Assembly: GCA_946221765.1 (NCBI GenBank)
Contig: CAMIMK010000004.1
Span: forward strand, 1-35,950
Direction: 5' to 3'
Length of the DNA stretch: 35,950 bases
DNA from: an uncultured Rhodovulum sp.
GTDB taxonomy: Bacteria > Pseudomonadota > Alphaproteobacteria > Rhodobacterales > Rhodobacteraceae
Part shown: in pieces, positions 1 to 8,028 of the stretch
How positions within the stretch are numbered: the stretch's first letter is position 1
Layout of the letters: each line of letters starts with the position of its first letter
Program-made: the position numbers and the translations under genes
Notes under the pieces: generated by a model
Told to the model about the DNA's origin: nothing
Database searches by the model: none
The model's input: only the letters and a program-made list of their open reading frames with translations

Positions 1-28
1 GCTGGTAGTGCTGGGGACGCTGCTCTAG
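1..28 (+). CDS. C-terminal end of an unidentified upstream gene (partial)
   Basis: Frame 2 reads eight hydrophobic residues (LVVLGTLL) followed by TAG at 26-28, which looks like the end of a membrane or small hydrophobic protein that begins before the window. Too little is present to name it. The stretch from 29 to 158 holds no gene I can support. Confidence 0.35.
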
Positions 29-158
29 GCGCGGCCGGGGGCGCGAGACCACGGAAGCCACATCCTCCCAGGCGCGGCGTCAGAGCCTTGAATCCGGGCC
101 CGCGCCGGTTGCGTGCCGGTTGACCGCAACTCCCCGCCGAGGGTATCCAGACCCCGAC

Positions 159-234
159 GGTCCCGTAGCTCAGCGGATAGAGCACTCGCCTCCTAAGCGA
201 GGGGTCGGTGGTTCAAGTCCACCCGGGATCGCCA
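159..234 (+). tRNA. tRNA-Arg, anticodon CCT
   Basis: A complete cloverleaf can be folded. The acceptor arms are GGTCCCG (159-165) and CGGGATC (224-230) with one G-T pair. The D arm is GCTC/GAGC. The anticodon arm is CTCGC/GCGAG with loop CTCCTAA, giving anticodon CCT. The T arm is GGTGG/CCACC with loop TTCAAGT. The discriminator G is followed by an encoded CCA at 232-234. It would read AGG arginine codons, rare in this GC-rich genome. An A/T-rich patch follows directly (235-258). No integrase or direct repeat of the tRNA end was seen, so it does not look like an occupied attachment site. Confidence 0.95.
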
Positions 235-350
235 TTTTCAAAAAATTTCCTTTAGGAACAGAAGTTTGTGCGTCGGCTTGCAAGGCCGCGCGGGCTCGGC
301 CCCGATGGACGGCGCTCGCCCGAGGGCGCCATTCTCCATTCCCGGCGCCG

Positions 351-1358
351 CTATCCGGCTGCGGCCGCATCCGGCAGGCCGCGCTCGCGATAGGGGGTGG
401 TGCGGTAGAAGGCCCGGTAGCATTTCGAGAAATGCGACGGCGAGGCGAAGCCGCAGGCCAGCGCCACGTTGATCACGCTCATGTCGGTCTGCTGCAGCAG
501 GTTGCGCGCCTTGGCCAGCCGCAGTTCCATGTAATAGCGCTTGGGGCTGCGGTTGAGGTAGCGGCGGAACAGCCGCTCCAGCTGGCGGGTCGACATCCCT
601 GCATCCTCGGCCAGCGTCGCCGGCGAGATCGGCTCCTCGAGATTGGCTTCCATCCGGTGGATGATGGTGGCGAGCTTCGGGTGGCGGACGCCGATGCGGG
701 TCGGGATCGACACCCGCTGCGCATCGCGGTCGGAGCGGAGCGTGGTATGGATCATCTGGTCGGCGACAAGTGTCGCGAGTTCCACCCCGTGGCTCCGCGC
801 AATGAGCCGCAGCACGAGATCGGCCGAGGCGGTGCCGCCGGCAGCGGTATAGCGGTTCGCGTCGATGACGAAGATCGACGGCTGCAGGTCGATCTCGGGG
901 TGGTCTTCCTCGAAGCTGTCGCGGTTTTCCCAGTGGATGGTGCAGCGGCGGCCGTCGAGGAGGCCGGCCTCGGCCAGGGCCTCGGCGCCGGTGCAGAGCG
1001 CGCCCATGGCAATGCCCTTGCGGCTTTCCCGTCTGAGCCAGGTCAGGATGCCGCGGCTGAGCGACTCCTTGACCCGGATGCCGCCCACGACCACGAGGAT
1101 CGCGTCGCGGGGCACCTCGCCGATCGGCGCGTCCACCTGCACGCTGACGCCGTTCGAGGCAACGACCGGCGCGCCGGTCTCGGAGACGAGCTGCCATTCG
1201 TAGAGGGTGCGCCCGGCCATGCGATTGGCGATGCGCAGCGGTTCGACGGCGCTGGCGAAGGCAATGAGGGTGAAGTTCTCCAGAAGGAGAAACACGAAAC
1301 GCTCGGGCCGGGCCGGATCGGACCCTGCTGGCGTCAGGCTGGGCTGGGCGCGGCTCAT
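351..1358 (-). CDS. GlxA-type AraC-family transcriptional regulator (DJ-1/PfpI-like domain plus HTH)
   Basis: The 335-residue protein has the two-domain plan of the GlxA/GbdR group. Residues about 20-190 form a DJ-1/PfpI-like amidotransferase-type sensing domain, with LLLENFTLIAFASAVEPLR at its start and ALCTGAEALAEAGLLDG around the nucleophile-elbow position. Residues about 230-325 form an AraC double helix-turn-helix, recognised by ATLAEDAGMSTRQLERLFRR and the second-helix signature VALACGFASPSHFSKCYR. Close relatives with this opening motif control catabolism of quaternary amines or amino acids (GbdR, CdhR type); the effector here cannot be told. It is divergent from the DAHP synthase gene with about 130 bp between them. 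ATG 1356-1358 is the first good start. The DJ-1 fold in this family is a ligand sensor rather than an enzyme. Confidence 0.88.
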   Translation of the reverse strand: MSRAQPSLTPAGSDPARPERFVFLLLENFTLIAFASAVEPLRIANRMAGRTLYEWQLVSETGAPVVASNGVSVQVDAPIGEVPRDAILVVVGGIRVKESLSRGILTWLRRESRKGIAMGALCTGAEALAEAGLLDGRRCTIHWENRDSFEEDHPEIDLQPSIFVIDANRYTAAGGTASADLVLRLIARSHGVELATLVADQMIHTTLRSDRDAQRVSIPTRIGVRHPKLATIIHRMEANLEEPISPATLAEDAGMSTRQLERLFRRYLNRSPKRYYMELRLAKARNLLQQTDMSVINVALACGFASPSHFSKCYRAFYRTTPYRERGLPDAAAAG

Positions 1359-1485
1359 GGGGGATGTAGGCGCCGGGGCCGGCGAACGGTCAAGAGGATA
1401 AAGGGCTGGCGGGGCAGGGTATGGCGTTCCGCCAGCGGGTCGCCTATAGCAGGCGCCTCAAAGCCACGGTGCCGGGGAGGGCGTC

Positions 1486-2856
1486 ATGGGAGCTGACTGG
1501 AACAAGACAGAGTGGCGGAATCGTCCGCGGGTCCAGATGCCGGATTATCCGGACGCGGCGGCGCTCGGCGGCGTCGAGAAGAAGCTCGCCTCCTATCCTC
1601 CCCTCGTCTTTGCCGGTGAGGCCCGGCGGCTGAAGCGGGCACTGGCCGATGTGGCGGAGGGCCGCGCCTTCCTGCTGCAGGGCGGCGACTGCGCCGAGAG
1701 CTTCGCCGAATTCTCGGCCGACAACATCCGCGACACCTTCAAGGTGATGCTGCAGATGGCGGTGGTCCTGACCTTCGGCGCGAAATGCCCGGTGGTGAAG
1801 ATCGGCCGCATGGCGGGCCAGTTCGCCAAGCCGCGCTCGGCCCCGACCGAGATGATCGGCGGCCGCGAATACCCGTCCTACCGGGGCGACATTGTCAACG
1901 GCTTCGAGGCCGATGATGCCGTGCGGGTGCCGGACCCGGAACGCATGCTGCAGGCCTACCTGCAGTCGGCCGCGACCCTGAACCTGCTGCGGGCCTTCAG
2001 CCAGGGCGGTTTTGCCGACATCAACCGGGTGCATGCCTGGACGCTCGACTTCACCTCGGGCCAGCCGGGCTACGAGCAGTACCGGGCGCTGGCGAACCGC
2101 ATCTCGGATTCGCTCGACTTCATGCAGGCGGCCGGCGTCAGCCCCGAGACGGCCGAGACCCTGCACCGCGTCGACTTCTACACGAGCCACGAGGCGCTGC
2201 TGCTCGAATACGAGGAGGCGCTCTGCCGCATCGATTCGACGACCGGCCTGCCGGTGGCGGGCTCGGGCCACATGCTGTGGATCGGCGACCGGACCCGGCA
2301 GGTGGACGGGGCGCATGTAGAATTCCTGCGCGGCGTGCAGAATCCGATCGGCCTGAAATGCGGCCCCTCGATCACCGAGGCCGACCTCCTGAAGCTGATC
2401 GACAAGCTCAACCCGAAGAACGAGGCCGGCCGCCTGACGCTGATCGCCCGTTTCGGGGCGGGGCAGGTGGGCGAGCATCTGCCGCGGCTCGTCCGGGCCG
2501 TGTCCCGCGAGGGGCGCAACGTCGTCTGGTCCTGCGACCCGATGCACGGCAACACCATCAAGTCGGCGACCGGCTACAAGACCCGGCCGTTCGAGCGGGT
2601 GCTGCGCGAAGTGAAGGAATTCTTCCAGGTCCATGCGGCCGAGGGCACCATCCCGGGTGGCGTGCATTTCGAGATGACCGGCCGGGACGTCACCGAATGC
2701 ACCGGCGGCGTGCGGGCGGTCAGCGAGGAGGACCTGTCCGACCGCTATCACACCGCCTGCGATCCGCGGCTGAATGCCAGTCAGGCGCTGGAGCTCGCCT
2801 TCCTCGTCGCCGAGATGCTGCACCAGCGGCTGATCGCGCAGCGTGCGGCGGTCTGA
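1486..2856 (+). CDS. Class II 3-deoxy-7-phosphoheptulonate (DAHP) synthase
   Basis: Catalyses the first step of the shikimate pathway, condensing phosphoenolpyruvate and erythrose 4-phosphate into DAHP in the cytoplasm. At 456 residues it has the length and motifs of the plant-type (class II) enzyme. GGDCAESF carries the metal-ligand Cys69. RMAGQFAKPRS and LKCGPS belong to phosphate/PEP binding. DPMHGNT, GVHFEMTGRDVTEC and CDPRLN carry the remaining His, Glu and Asp metal ligands. ATG at 1486 is preceded by GGGGAGGG. Naming varies (aroF, aroG, aroH), so no symbol is given. serB follows 37 bp later on the same strand, so both may be in one amino-acid biosynthesis operon. Confidence 0.96.
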   Translation: MGADWNKTEWRNRPRVQMPDYPDAAALGGVEKKLASYPPLVFAGEARRLKRALADVAEGRAFLLQGGDCAESFAEFSADNIRDTFKVMLQMAVVLTFGAKCPVVKIGRMAGQFAKPRSAPTEMIGGREYPSYRGDIVNGFEADDAVRVPDPERMLQAYLQSAATLNLLRAFSQGGFADINRVHAWTLDFTSGQPGYEQYRALANRISDSLDFMQAAGVSPETAETLHRVDFYTSHEALLLEYEEALCRIDSTTGLPVAGSGHMLWIGDRTRQVDGAHVEFLRGVQNPIGLKCGPSITEADLLKLIDKLNPKNEAGRLTLIARFGAGQVGEHLPRLVRAVSREGRNVVWSCDPMHGNTIKSATGYKTRPFERVLREVKEFFQVHAAEGTIPGGVHFEMTGRDVTECTGGVRAVSEEDLSDRYHTACDPRLNASQALELAFLVAEMLHQRLIAQRAAV

Positions 2857-2893
2857 GCGGCTGCAGGTCTGTCAAGGCGCGCTTGGAGTAACG

Positions 2894-3775
2894 ATGAACC
2901 GCTTTGCTGTCCTGACGGCCGAGGCCGGCGTATCTGATGGCGCCGGCCTCGTGGCCTGGAAACGGCTCCAGGCCTGGGGGTTGCAGCCTGCATCCCCGCG
3001 GCGCCTGGCGTCCACTGCCATCGAGATCGGCTATTCCGGCCTGCTGCCCGAAGGGGCGAGCATTCGCGAACTGGCCGACGGCGCGCCGCTCGACGCGAAT
3101 TTCATCCGCGAGACGGGGCGTGCCAAGCGCCTGCTGGTCGCGGACATGGATTCGACGATCATCGGCGTCGAATGCATCGACGAGCTGGCCGACTTCGCCG
3201 GCGTGAAGGCCGAGGTCGCCGAAATCACCGAGCGGGCGATGCGGGGCGAACTCGACTTCGAGGCGGCGCTGATCGCCCGGGTCGGCCTGCTGGCCGGGCT
3301 GCCGGCGCTGGTGCTGGAAGCCTGTTTCGCCGAGCGGGTGCGGCTGAACCCGGGGGCGGCGACGCTGGTGCGCACGCTCTCGGCGCTCGGGGCCGAGACG
3401 GCGCTCGTCTCCGGCGGCTTCACCTTCTTCACCGAGCGGGTGGCGGCGGCGGCCGGCTTCGGGCGGCACCAGGCGAACCGGCTGGTGATTCGCGACGGGC
3501 TGCTGACGGGCGAGGTCGAGCGGCCGATCCTCGGGCGGGTCGCCAAGCGCGAGTCGCTGATCGCCATTGCGGCCGCGATCGGGGTCAGTCCCGCGGAGGC
3601 CGTCGCGGTCGGCGACGGCGCCAACGATCTCGACATGGTGCGCGAGGCGGGGCTCGGCGTCGCCTATCACGCCAAGCCGGCCCTGGCCGAGGCCGCCGCC
3701 GCGCGGCTCGACCATTCCGACCTGACCGCGATCCTGTCGCTGCTCGGCATCCCGGAAGAGGTCTGGATCGGCTGA
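2894..3775 (+). CDS. serB: Phosphoserine phosphatase SerB
   Basis: Hydrolyses O-phosphoserine to serine, the last step of serine synthesis. It is a HAD-superfamily enzyme of 293 residues. Motif I is ADMDSTI with nucleophile Asp84 and acid/base Asp86. Motif II is VSGGFTFF. Motif III/IV is VGDGANDLDM. The SerB-specific ECIDELADFAG cap entry follows motif I. An open frame extends upstream to a GTG at 2843 inside the DAHP synthase gene, but ATG 2894 is preferred because TTGGAGTAACG sits just ahead of it. The N-terminal 75 residues are the weak ACT-like extension typical of alphaproteobacterial SerB. Confidence 0.95.
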   Translation: MNRFAVLTAEAGVSDGAGLVAWKRLQAWGLQPASPRRLASTAIEIGYSGLLPEGASIRELADGAPLDANFIRETGRAKRLLVADMDSTIIGVECIDELADFAGVKAEVAEITERAMRGELDFEAALIARVGLLAGLPALVLEACFAERVRLNPGAATLVRTLSALGAETALVSGGFTFFTERVAAAAGFGRHQANRLVIRDGLLTGEVERPILGRVAKRESLIAIAAAIGVSPAEAVAVGDGANDLDMVREAGLGVAYHAKPALAEAAAARLDHSDLTAILSLLGIPEEVWIG

Positions 3776-3911
3776 CCGCCTGTCCGGGCGTGTCGCGCCT
3801 GCCCGGAGGGCGTGCCGGGTCCCGTGCTACCGGAGCCTTAACCCTTCCGCCGGATGCTGCCTGCCGCGGGCGGCGGGACAGTCCGGTCGAGGGAAGCAGG
3901 GCAGGCGGGCC

Positions 3912-4952
3912 ATGGTCAAGAGCGAGGCAGGGGGAGCGGGGCAGCTCGGGCGCATCCCGGAACTCGACGGAATCCGGGCGATCAGCATCCTGCTCGTCAT
4001 TGCCGCGCATGGCCTGCCGCTGGGGCCGAATGTCCTGCAACTGAACTATGCCGCCGGGCTCATGGGGATGAGCCTGTTCTTCTGCCTGTCGGGCTTTCTC
4101 ATCACCTCGATGCTGATGCGCGGGCAACAGGCGCTCGATTTCCTGGCCCGGCGCGTCACCCGGATCCTGCCCTCGGTGGTGCTCTATCTCAGCATCCTGC
4201 TGGCGCTTGGCATGCCGCTCCGGAATTTCCTGCTGAGCCTTGCCTTCCTGTCCAACTATTTCCCGCAATGGCTGAGCGGGGACTGGCCCATCGGGCATCT
4301 CTGGTCGCTCTGCGTCGAGATGCAGTTCTACATCGTCATCGGCCTGTTGACTCTGCTGCTCGGGCGAAGGGCCGTCTGGCTCATTCCGCCGGCCTGCCTC
4401 GCCGTCACCGCGCTCCGGGTGCAGGCGGGCGCGACGGTGGACATCGCCACCCACCTGCGGGTGGACGAGATCCTGATCGGCGGCTGCCTGGCACTGGCGG
4501 CTCCGGCCATTGCCGGCAACGCCTCCCTGCGCGCCAACCTGAGGCGGTTCGGGCCGCTGCTCATCGCGGGCGTGGCGATCCTGTGGATGATGTCGTCGCA
4601 TCCGGGCGGCGGCTGGCTCGGCTATCTGCGGCCCTATTTCGCCGGGATTCTGGTCGGGCTCATCGTCTTCGCGGAGTGGCAGCCGCTGCGGGCGGTGCTG
4701 CTGCGGCCGGTCATGGGCTATATCGCGACGATCTCCTATGCGCTCTATGTCTATCACCCGCTGATGATGGCCGGCTTCATGAACGAGGGCAGCGTCGCGG
4801 TGCGCTATCTGGTCAAGCGGCCGGTCAGCTTCGGCGCCACGCTGGTCGCCGCGCATCTGTCGACCTTCTACTGGGAACGGCGCTGGACCGACGCCCTCGC
4901 CGCCCGCCGCCGGCGCGGCAGCGCGCTCCGGCCCGGCACCGCGGGACACTGA
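3912..4952 (+). CDS. Acyltransferase-3 family (OafA/YrhL type) integral membrane protein
   Basis: A 346-residue polytopic membrane protein of the family that O-acetylates or otherwise acylates cell-surface sugars (lipopolysaccharide, exopolysaccharide, peptidoglycan). The family marks are LDGIRAISILLVIAAHG near residue 20 with the catalytic-type His, SLFFCLSGFLITSMLM at about 55, and the RRVTRILPS arginine motif at about 78. Roughly ten hydrophobic segments follow up to residue 330. It stands alone on the + strand, 136 bp after serB. A CTTAACC patch lies at 3837-3843. Its substrate is not deducible; the nearby GT41 transferase gene makes a glycan target a loose possibility only. Confidence 0.87.
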   Translation: MVKSEAGGAGQLGRIPELDGIRAISILLVIAAHGLPLGPNVLQLNYAAGLMGMSLFFCLSGFLITSMLMRGQQALDFLARRVTRILPSVVLYLSILLALGMPLRNFLLSLAFLSNYFPQWLSGDWPIGHLWSLCVEMQFYIVIGLLTLLLGRRAVWLIPPACLAVTALRVQAGATVDIATHLRVDEILIGGCLALAAPAIAGNASLRANLRRFGPLLIAGVAILWMMSSHPGGGWLGYLRPYFAGILVGLIVFAEWQPLRAVLLRPVMGYIATISYALYVYHPLMMAGFMNEGSVAVRYLVKRPVSFGATLVAAHLSTFYWERRWTDALAARRRRGSALRPGTAGH

Positions 4953-5119
4953 CGGCGCTTCCCGGGTTGCTCCGGGCGACCGGACCAGGGAGGCGCACGG
5001 AAAGGGGACGTGCGTCGGACATCGGACGCCCGCATCGCCCCCGCGCGGTGGCCGGACTTGACCGGCGGGGCCTTCCCCGCCACCTCCCTGATCCGGGGCA
5101 GGCAGCGGGGAGGCTTTGC

Positions 5120-5797
5120 ATGGCACGGGACGACTGGGCGGGGGTCGATGCCTACATCGGCGCGCATCTCCTGCCGGAGGATGCGGTGCTCGACGGCGTG
5201 CTGGAGCGGAACCGCGCGGCGGGCCTGCCGGAGATCGACGTGTCGCCGGCCTTCGGGCGGTTCCTGCAGATGCTGGTGCAGATCCTCGGCGCGCGCCGCG
5301 TGCTGGAGATCGGGACGCTCGGCGGCTACAGCACCATCGGCCTGGCGCGCGGGCTGGCGCCCGGAGGGCGGGTGGTGACGCTGGAATATGCGCCCCGCCA
5401 CGCGGCCGTGGCGCGCGAGAACCTTGCCGCCGCCGGGGTCGCCGACCGGGTCGAGCTCCGGGTCGGGGCGGCGCTCGACCTGCTGCCCGGGATCGCGGCC
5501 GAGGGGCTCGGGCCCTTCGACCTGATCTTCATGGATGCCGACAAGGCCAACAACGCCGCCTATCTCGACTGGGCGCTGCGGCTGTCGCGGGTGGGCAGCG
5601 TCATCCTCTGCGACAACGTGGTGCGGGGCGGGGACGTGCTCGACGCCGGCAGCGACCGCGCCGATGTCCGCGGCACCCGCGCCTTCTTCGACCGGCTGGC
5701 CGCCATGCCCGGGGTCAGCGCGACGGCGCTCCAGACCGTCGGCGCCAAGGGCTGGGACGGCTTCGCCATCGCGCGGGTGGAGGCTCTGCCGGCGTGA
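5120..5797 (+). CDS. SAM-dependent O-methyltransferase (caffeoyl-CoA OMT-like, Methyltransf_3)
   Basis: A 225-residue class I methyltransferase. VLEIGTLGGYSTIGLARGL (residues about 60-78) is the SAM-binding glycine-rich loop. LEYAP is the acidic end of the second strand. FDLIFMDADKANN carries the Asp residues that bind SAM and, in this family, a divalent metal. NVVRGG follows, and the C-terminal GWDGFAIARV strand closes the fold. Relatives methylate catechol-type hydroxyls, but several bacterial members have unknown substrates. ATG 5120 is chosen because GGGGAGGC precedes it; a longer in-frame reading upstream has no coding character. It ends 18 bp before the converging GT41 gene. Confidence 0.9.
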   Translation: MARDDWAGVDAYIGAHLLPEDAVLDGVLERNRAAGLPEIDVSPAFGRFLQMLVQILGARRVLEIGTLGGYSTIGLARGLAPGGRVVTLEYAPRHAAVARENLAAAGVADRVELRVGAALDLLPGIAAEGLGPFDLIFMDADKANNAAYLDWALRLSRVGSVILCDNVVRGGDVLDAGSDRADVRGTRAFFDRLAAMPGVSATALQTVGAKGWDGFAIARVEALPA

Positions 5798-5815
5798 GGC
5801 CCTGCCTGGCCCGGA

Positions 5816-7678
5816 TCAGGGGCGCAGGCGGATGCGGTGGAAGGCACTCTCCAGGCGGCGGGTGAAGGCGGCGCTGTCGCCGAGGCTCTTCCTCCAGCTG
5901 TCGCCGGCGAGCCGCGCCCGGATCGCGGCGTGGCGCTCGGGCGCGCGGGCGAGCGATGTCGCGAGCCCGACATAGCCCTCGATGTCGCCGGCGGCGAGGT
6001 CGGGCAGGCCGACGGCGCTGAGCAGGCTCGTGGCCATCCGCGCGGCGAAGGCCCGGCCCCGCAGGGTGACGAGCGGCAGGCCCATGCGCAGCGCGTCCGA
6101 GGCGACGGTGCCGGAGTTGTAGGGACTCGTGTCGAGATAGAGGTCGGCGAGCGCCATCCGGGCGCGATAGCGGGCGGGATCGACACGCGGCGCGAGGATC
6201 AGTCGCTCGGGCGCCAGTCCCGCCGCGGCCCAGCGGGCGTGGAGCGCCGCGCCGCTGGCGGCACTGTCGGCCGCAAGCCAGAAGACCGAGCCGGGGCACG
6301 CGACGACGATTCGCGTCCAGGCGTCGAAGATCGGTGGCGTCACCTTGTAGTGGTGCGAGAAGCAGCAGAAGACGAAGGCGTCGTCCGGCAGGCCCTCCTC
6401 GGCCCGGGAGACCGGCGGCAGGTCCATTTCCCGGCTGTCGTTCGCCTGATAGCAGCCCTCGAGCAGCAGCGGGGCGGGCGAATAATGCGCGGCCTCGGAC
6501 GGCGGGATCGCGACCGGATCGGCGATCATCCAGTCGAGCTCCGGGATCGGCACCGGCCCGATATAGCCGAGATATGTCGCCTGCACCGGGGCGGGCTTCC
6601 AGCGCAGCACTTCGAGCCGGGCACCGCGGGTCAGGCCGTTCAGGTCGACGAGGATGTCGATCTCGTCGGCCCGGATGCGCCGGGCGGCCTCCTCGTTCGT
6701 GAGGGCGCCGACGGGGATGAACTGGTCGAAGGCGGCGATCACGCGGGCGCGGATGTCGCTGCCGTCCTCGGGCGAGGCGCAGTAGCCGTAGATCTCGAAG
6801 GCGTTCCGGTCGTGGCGCTCCAGCATCTCGGCGATCAGGTAGCTCATCGCATGGCGGCAGAAGTCGGTGGAGAGATAGCCGATGCGGATGCGGTCATGGG
6901 CATAGCCCGTGGCCGGGGCCAGCCGCTCGGGCGCGGGGGGGAGCTTGCGGGCGACCCAGTCGGCATTGATCGCCGTCTGCCGGGCGGGATCGTCGTGGAG
7001 GGCCAGCGCGCCGAGGGGGCCGCAGCGGTCGGCGAGGCGCTCGGCGGTGAGGCCGGGGATGCTGTCGTCGATGACCGGCCAGAGGGCCAGGCGCTGGCGC
7101 AGGTGGACGTAATGCTGCTGCAGGTCGGGCTGGTCGGGCTCGATCAGGAGTGCGGCGCGCATGTCCTCCAGCGCCTCGGGCAGCTGGCCCTGATCCTCCA
7201 TCAGCCGGCCGAGATGGGTGTGGAGGATGTTGCGCAGGGGGGCGGGGGGCAGGGCCTTGCGCCAGGCCTCCAGTGCCTCGGCGGGGCGGCGCTGCGCCTC
7301 CAGCGAGAGGCCGAGGTTGATGCTCGCCTGCGCGAGGTCGGGGCGCAGGCCGAGTGCGCGCCGATAGGCGGCCTCGGCTTCGGCATGGCGCTTCGACCCG
7401 CCGAGCAGGACGCCGAGGTTGAACCAGGCGGCGAAGGCATCCGGGGCTGCGGCATGGGGCCCGAGCCACAGCGCGTAGAGCCGCATGGCGTCCTCGTCGC
7501 TGCTCCGGGCCGTGCGGGCCAGAAGGTCGGGGAGGGGCAGGATCGCGACGGCGCGGGCGAGGGCCGGCGCCAGCGCCGGATCCGCACCGGCCAGCCCGCC
7601 CGGGTGGGCGAGCGCCGAATCGAGCGACGCGAGGTCGTCGGACGGCGCGAGGGCGGGAAAGCTGGCATGGGCGGTCAT
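5816..7678 (-). CDS. TPR-containing O-GlcNAc transferase-type glycosyltransferase (GT41)
   Basis: A 620-residue cytoplasmic glycosyltransferase. Residues about 75-215 hold tetratricopeptide units (for example AWFNLGVLLGGSKRHAEAEA and ASINLGLSLEAQRRPAEALE). The C-terminal 360 residues match the SPINDLY/OGT catalytic region. His276 in STDFCRHAMSYL corresponds to the conserved N-Cat histidine. ILVDLNGLTRGARLEVL and PAPVQATYLGYIG follow. Lys445 in CFSHHYKVTPPIFDAW corresponds to the UDP-contacting lysine. LDTSPYNSGTVASDALRMG is the C-Cat nucleotide-sugar loop. ATG 7676-7678 is chosen because AGGAGAG lies 6 bases upstream; an extension to 7714 adds 12 unlikely residues. GT41 enzymes attach GlcNAc or hexose to Ser/Thr (or Asn in HMW1C). 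It is divergent from the Ser/Thr-rich octad-repeat gene, suggesting that protein as a target (inference). Confidence 0.92.
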   Translation of the reverse strand: MTAHASFPALAPSDDLASLDSALAHPGGLAGADPALAPALARAVAILPLPDLLARTARSSDEDAMRLYALWLGPHAAAPDAFAAWFNLGVLLGGSKRHAEAEAAYRRALGLRPDLAQASINLGLSLEAQRRPAEALEAWRKALPPAPLRNILHTHLGRLMEDQGQLPEALEDMRAALLIEPDQPDLQQHYVHLRQRLALWPVIDDSIPGLTAERLADRCGPLGALALHDDPARQTAINADWVARKLPPAPERLAPATGYAHDRIRIGYLSTDFCRHAMSYLIAEMLERHDRNAFEIYGYCASPEDGSDIRARVIAAFDQFIPVGALTNEEAARRIRADEIDILVDLNGLTRGARLEVLRWKPAPVQATYLGYIGPVPIPELDWMIADPVAIPPSEAAHYSPAPLLLEGCYQANDSREMDLPPVSRAEEGLPDDAFVFCCFSHHYKVTPPIFDAWTRIVVACPGSVFWLAADSAASGAALHARWAAAGLAPERLILAPRVDPARYRARMALADLYLDTSPYNSGTVASDALRMGLPLVTLRGRAFAARMATSLLSAVGLPDLAAGDIEGYVGLATSLARAPERHAAIRARLAGDSWRKSLGDSAAFTRRLESAFHRIRLRP

Positions 7679-8028
7679 CGGTCTCTCCTGAAGGGCGCGG
7701 GTCTGGCGGACCATGCCGGCCGCAGGATGAACGGATCGTAAAGCATGGCCCGGCCATGCCGTCGGGCGGTGCGCCGGGCCGAGCCTTCCGGCCGCCCCGG
7801 TGCGACTGCGGCAAGCCGGAACTGCCGAAAATTTGGCGGCAAGTCGCAGCAGATTTCCGGTCGTTTTCCCATGGTGCGTGCAGCGCAGCGGAGCGGATTT
7901 CAGGCTTTCTCAATCGCGGGCTGCCACAAGCCAAGCCATCCTCGGGGCAGACAGAATGTTAGCCCTCCCACCCAAGTTCAGGCCGGCCGCGCTGGCAGGG
8001 TCGTCATCTCGCTTCGGGAGCTTCGAAC
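7679..8028. promoter_or_regulatory. 350-bp divergent intergenic region between the GT41 and octad-repeat genes
   Basis: No gene is supported here, although frames stay open because of composition. It must hold promoters for both flanking genes, but no clear -35/-10 pair is recognisable. It is less GC-rich than its surroundings in the middle (about 7815-7875). Two inverted-repeat pairs lie there: TGCGACT (7801-7807) with AGTCGCA (7842-7848), and TGCCG (7823-7827) with CGGCA (7837-7841). GGGAG at 8016-8020 is the ribosome binding site of the repeat gene. Confidence 0.5.
7801..7848. promoter_or_regulatory. Nested inverted repeats, candidate operator or leader structure
   Basis: The outer arms TGCGACT/AGTCGCA are a perfect 7-bp inverted repeat. 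The inner arms TGCCG/CGGCA form a 5-bp stem around the A/T-rich loop AAAATTTGG. On the right side the two arms abut. They lie about 180 bp before the repeat-gene start and 123 bp before the GT41 start, so they could serve either or both. No regulator family is implied by the sequence. Confidence 0.3.

Noticed and set aside
159..258. tRNA-Arg end as a genomic-island attachment site
   Set aside because: No integrase, no direct repeat of the tRNA 3' end in the window and ordinary core genes on the downstream side.
3784..3806. CCGGGC/GCCCGG hairpin after serB as a terminator
   Set aside because: Only six pairs with an 11-base loop and no T run; common by chance in such GC-rich DNA.
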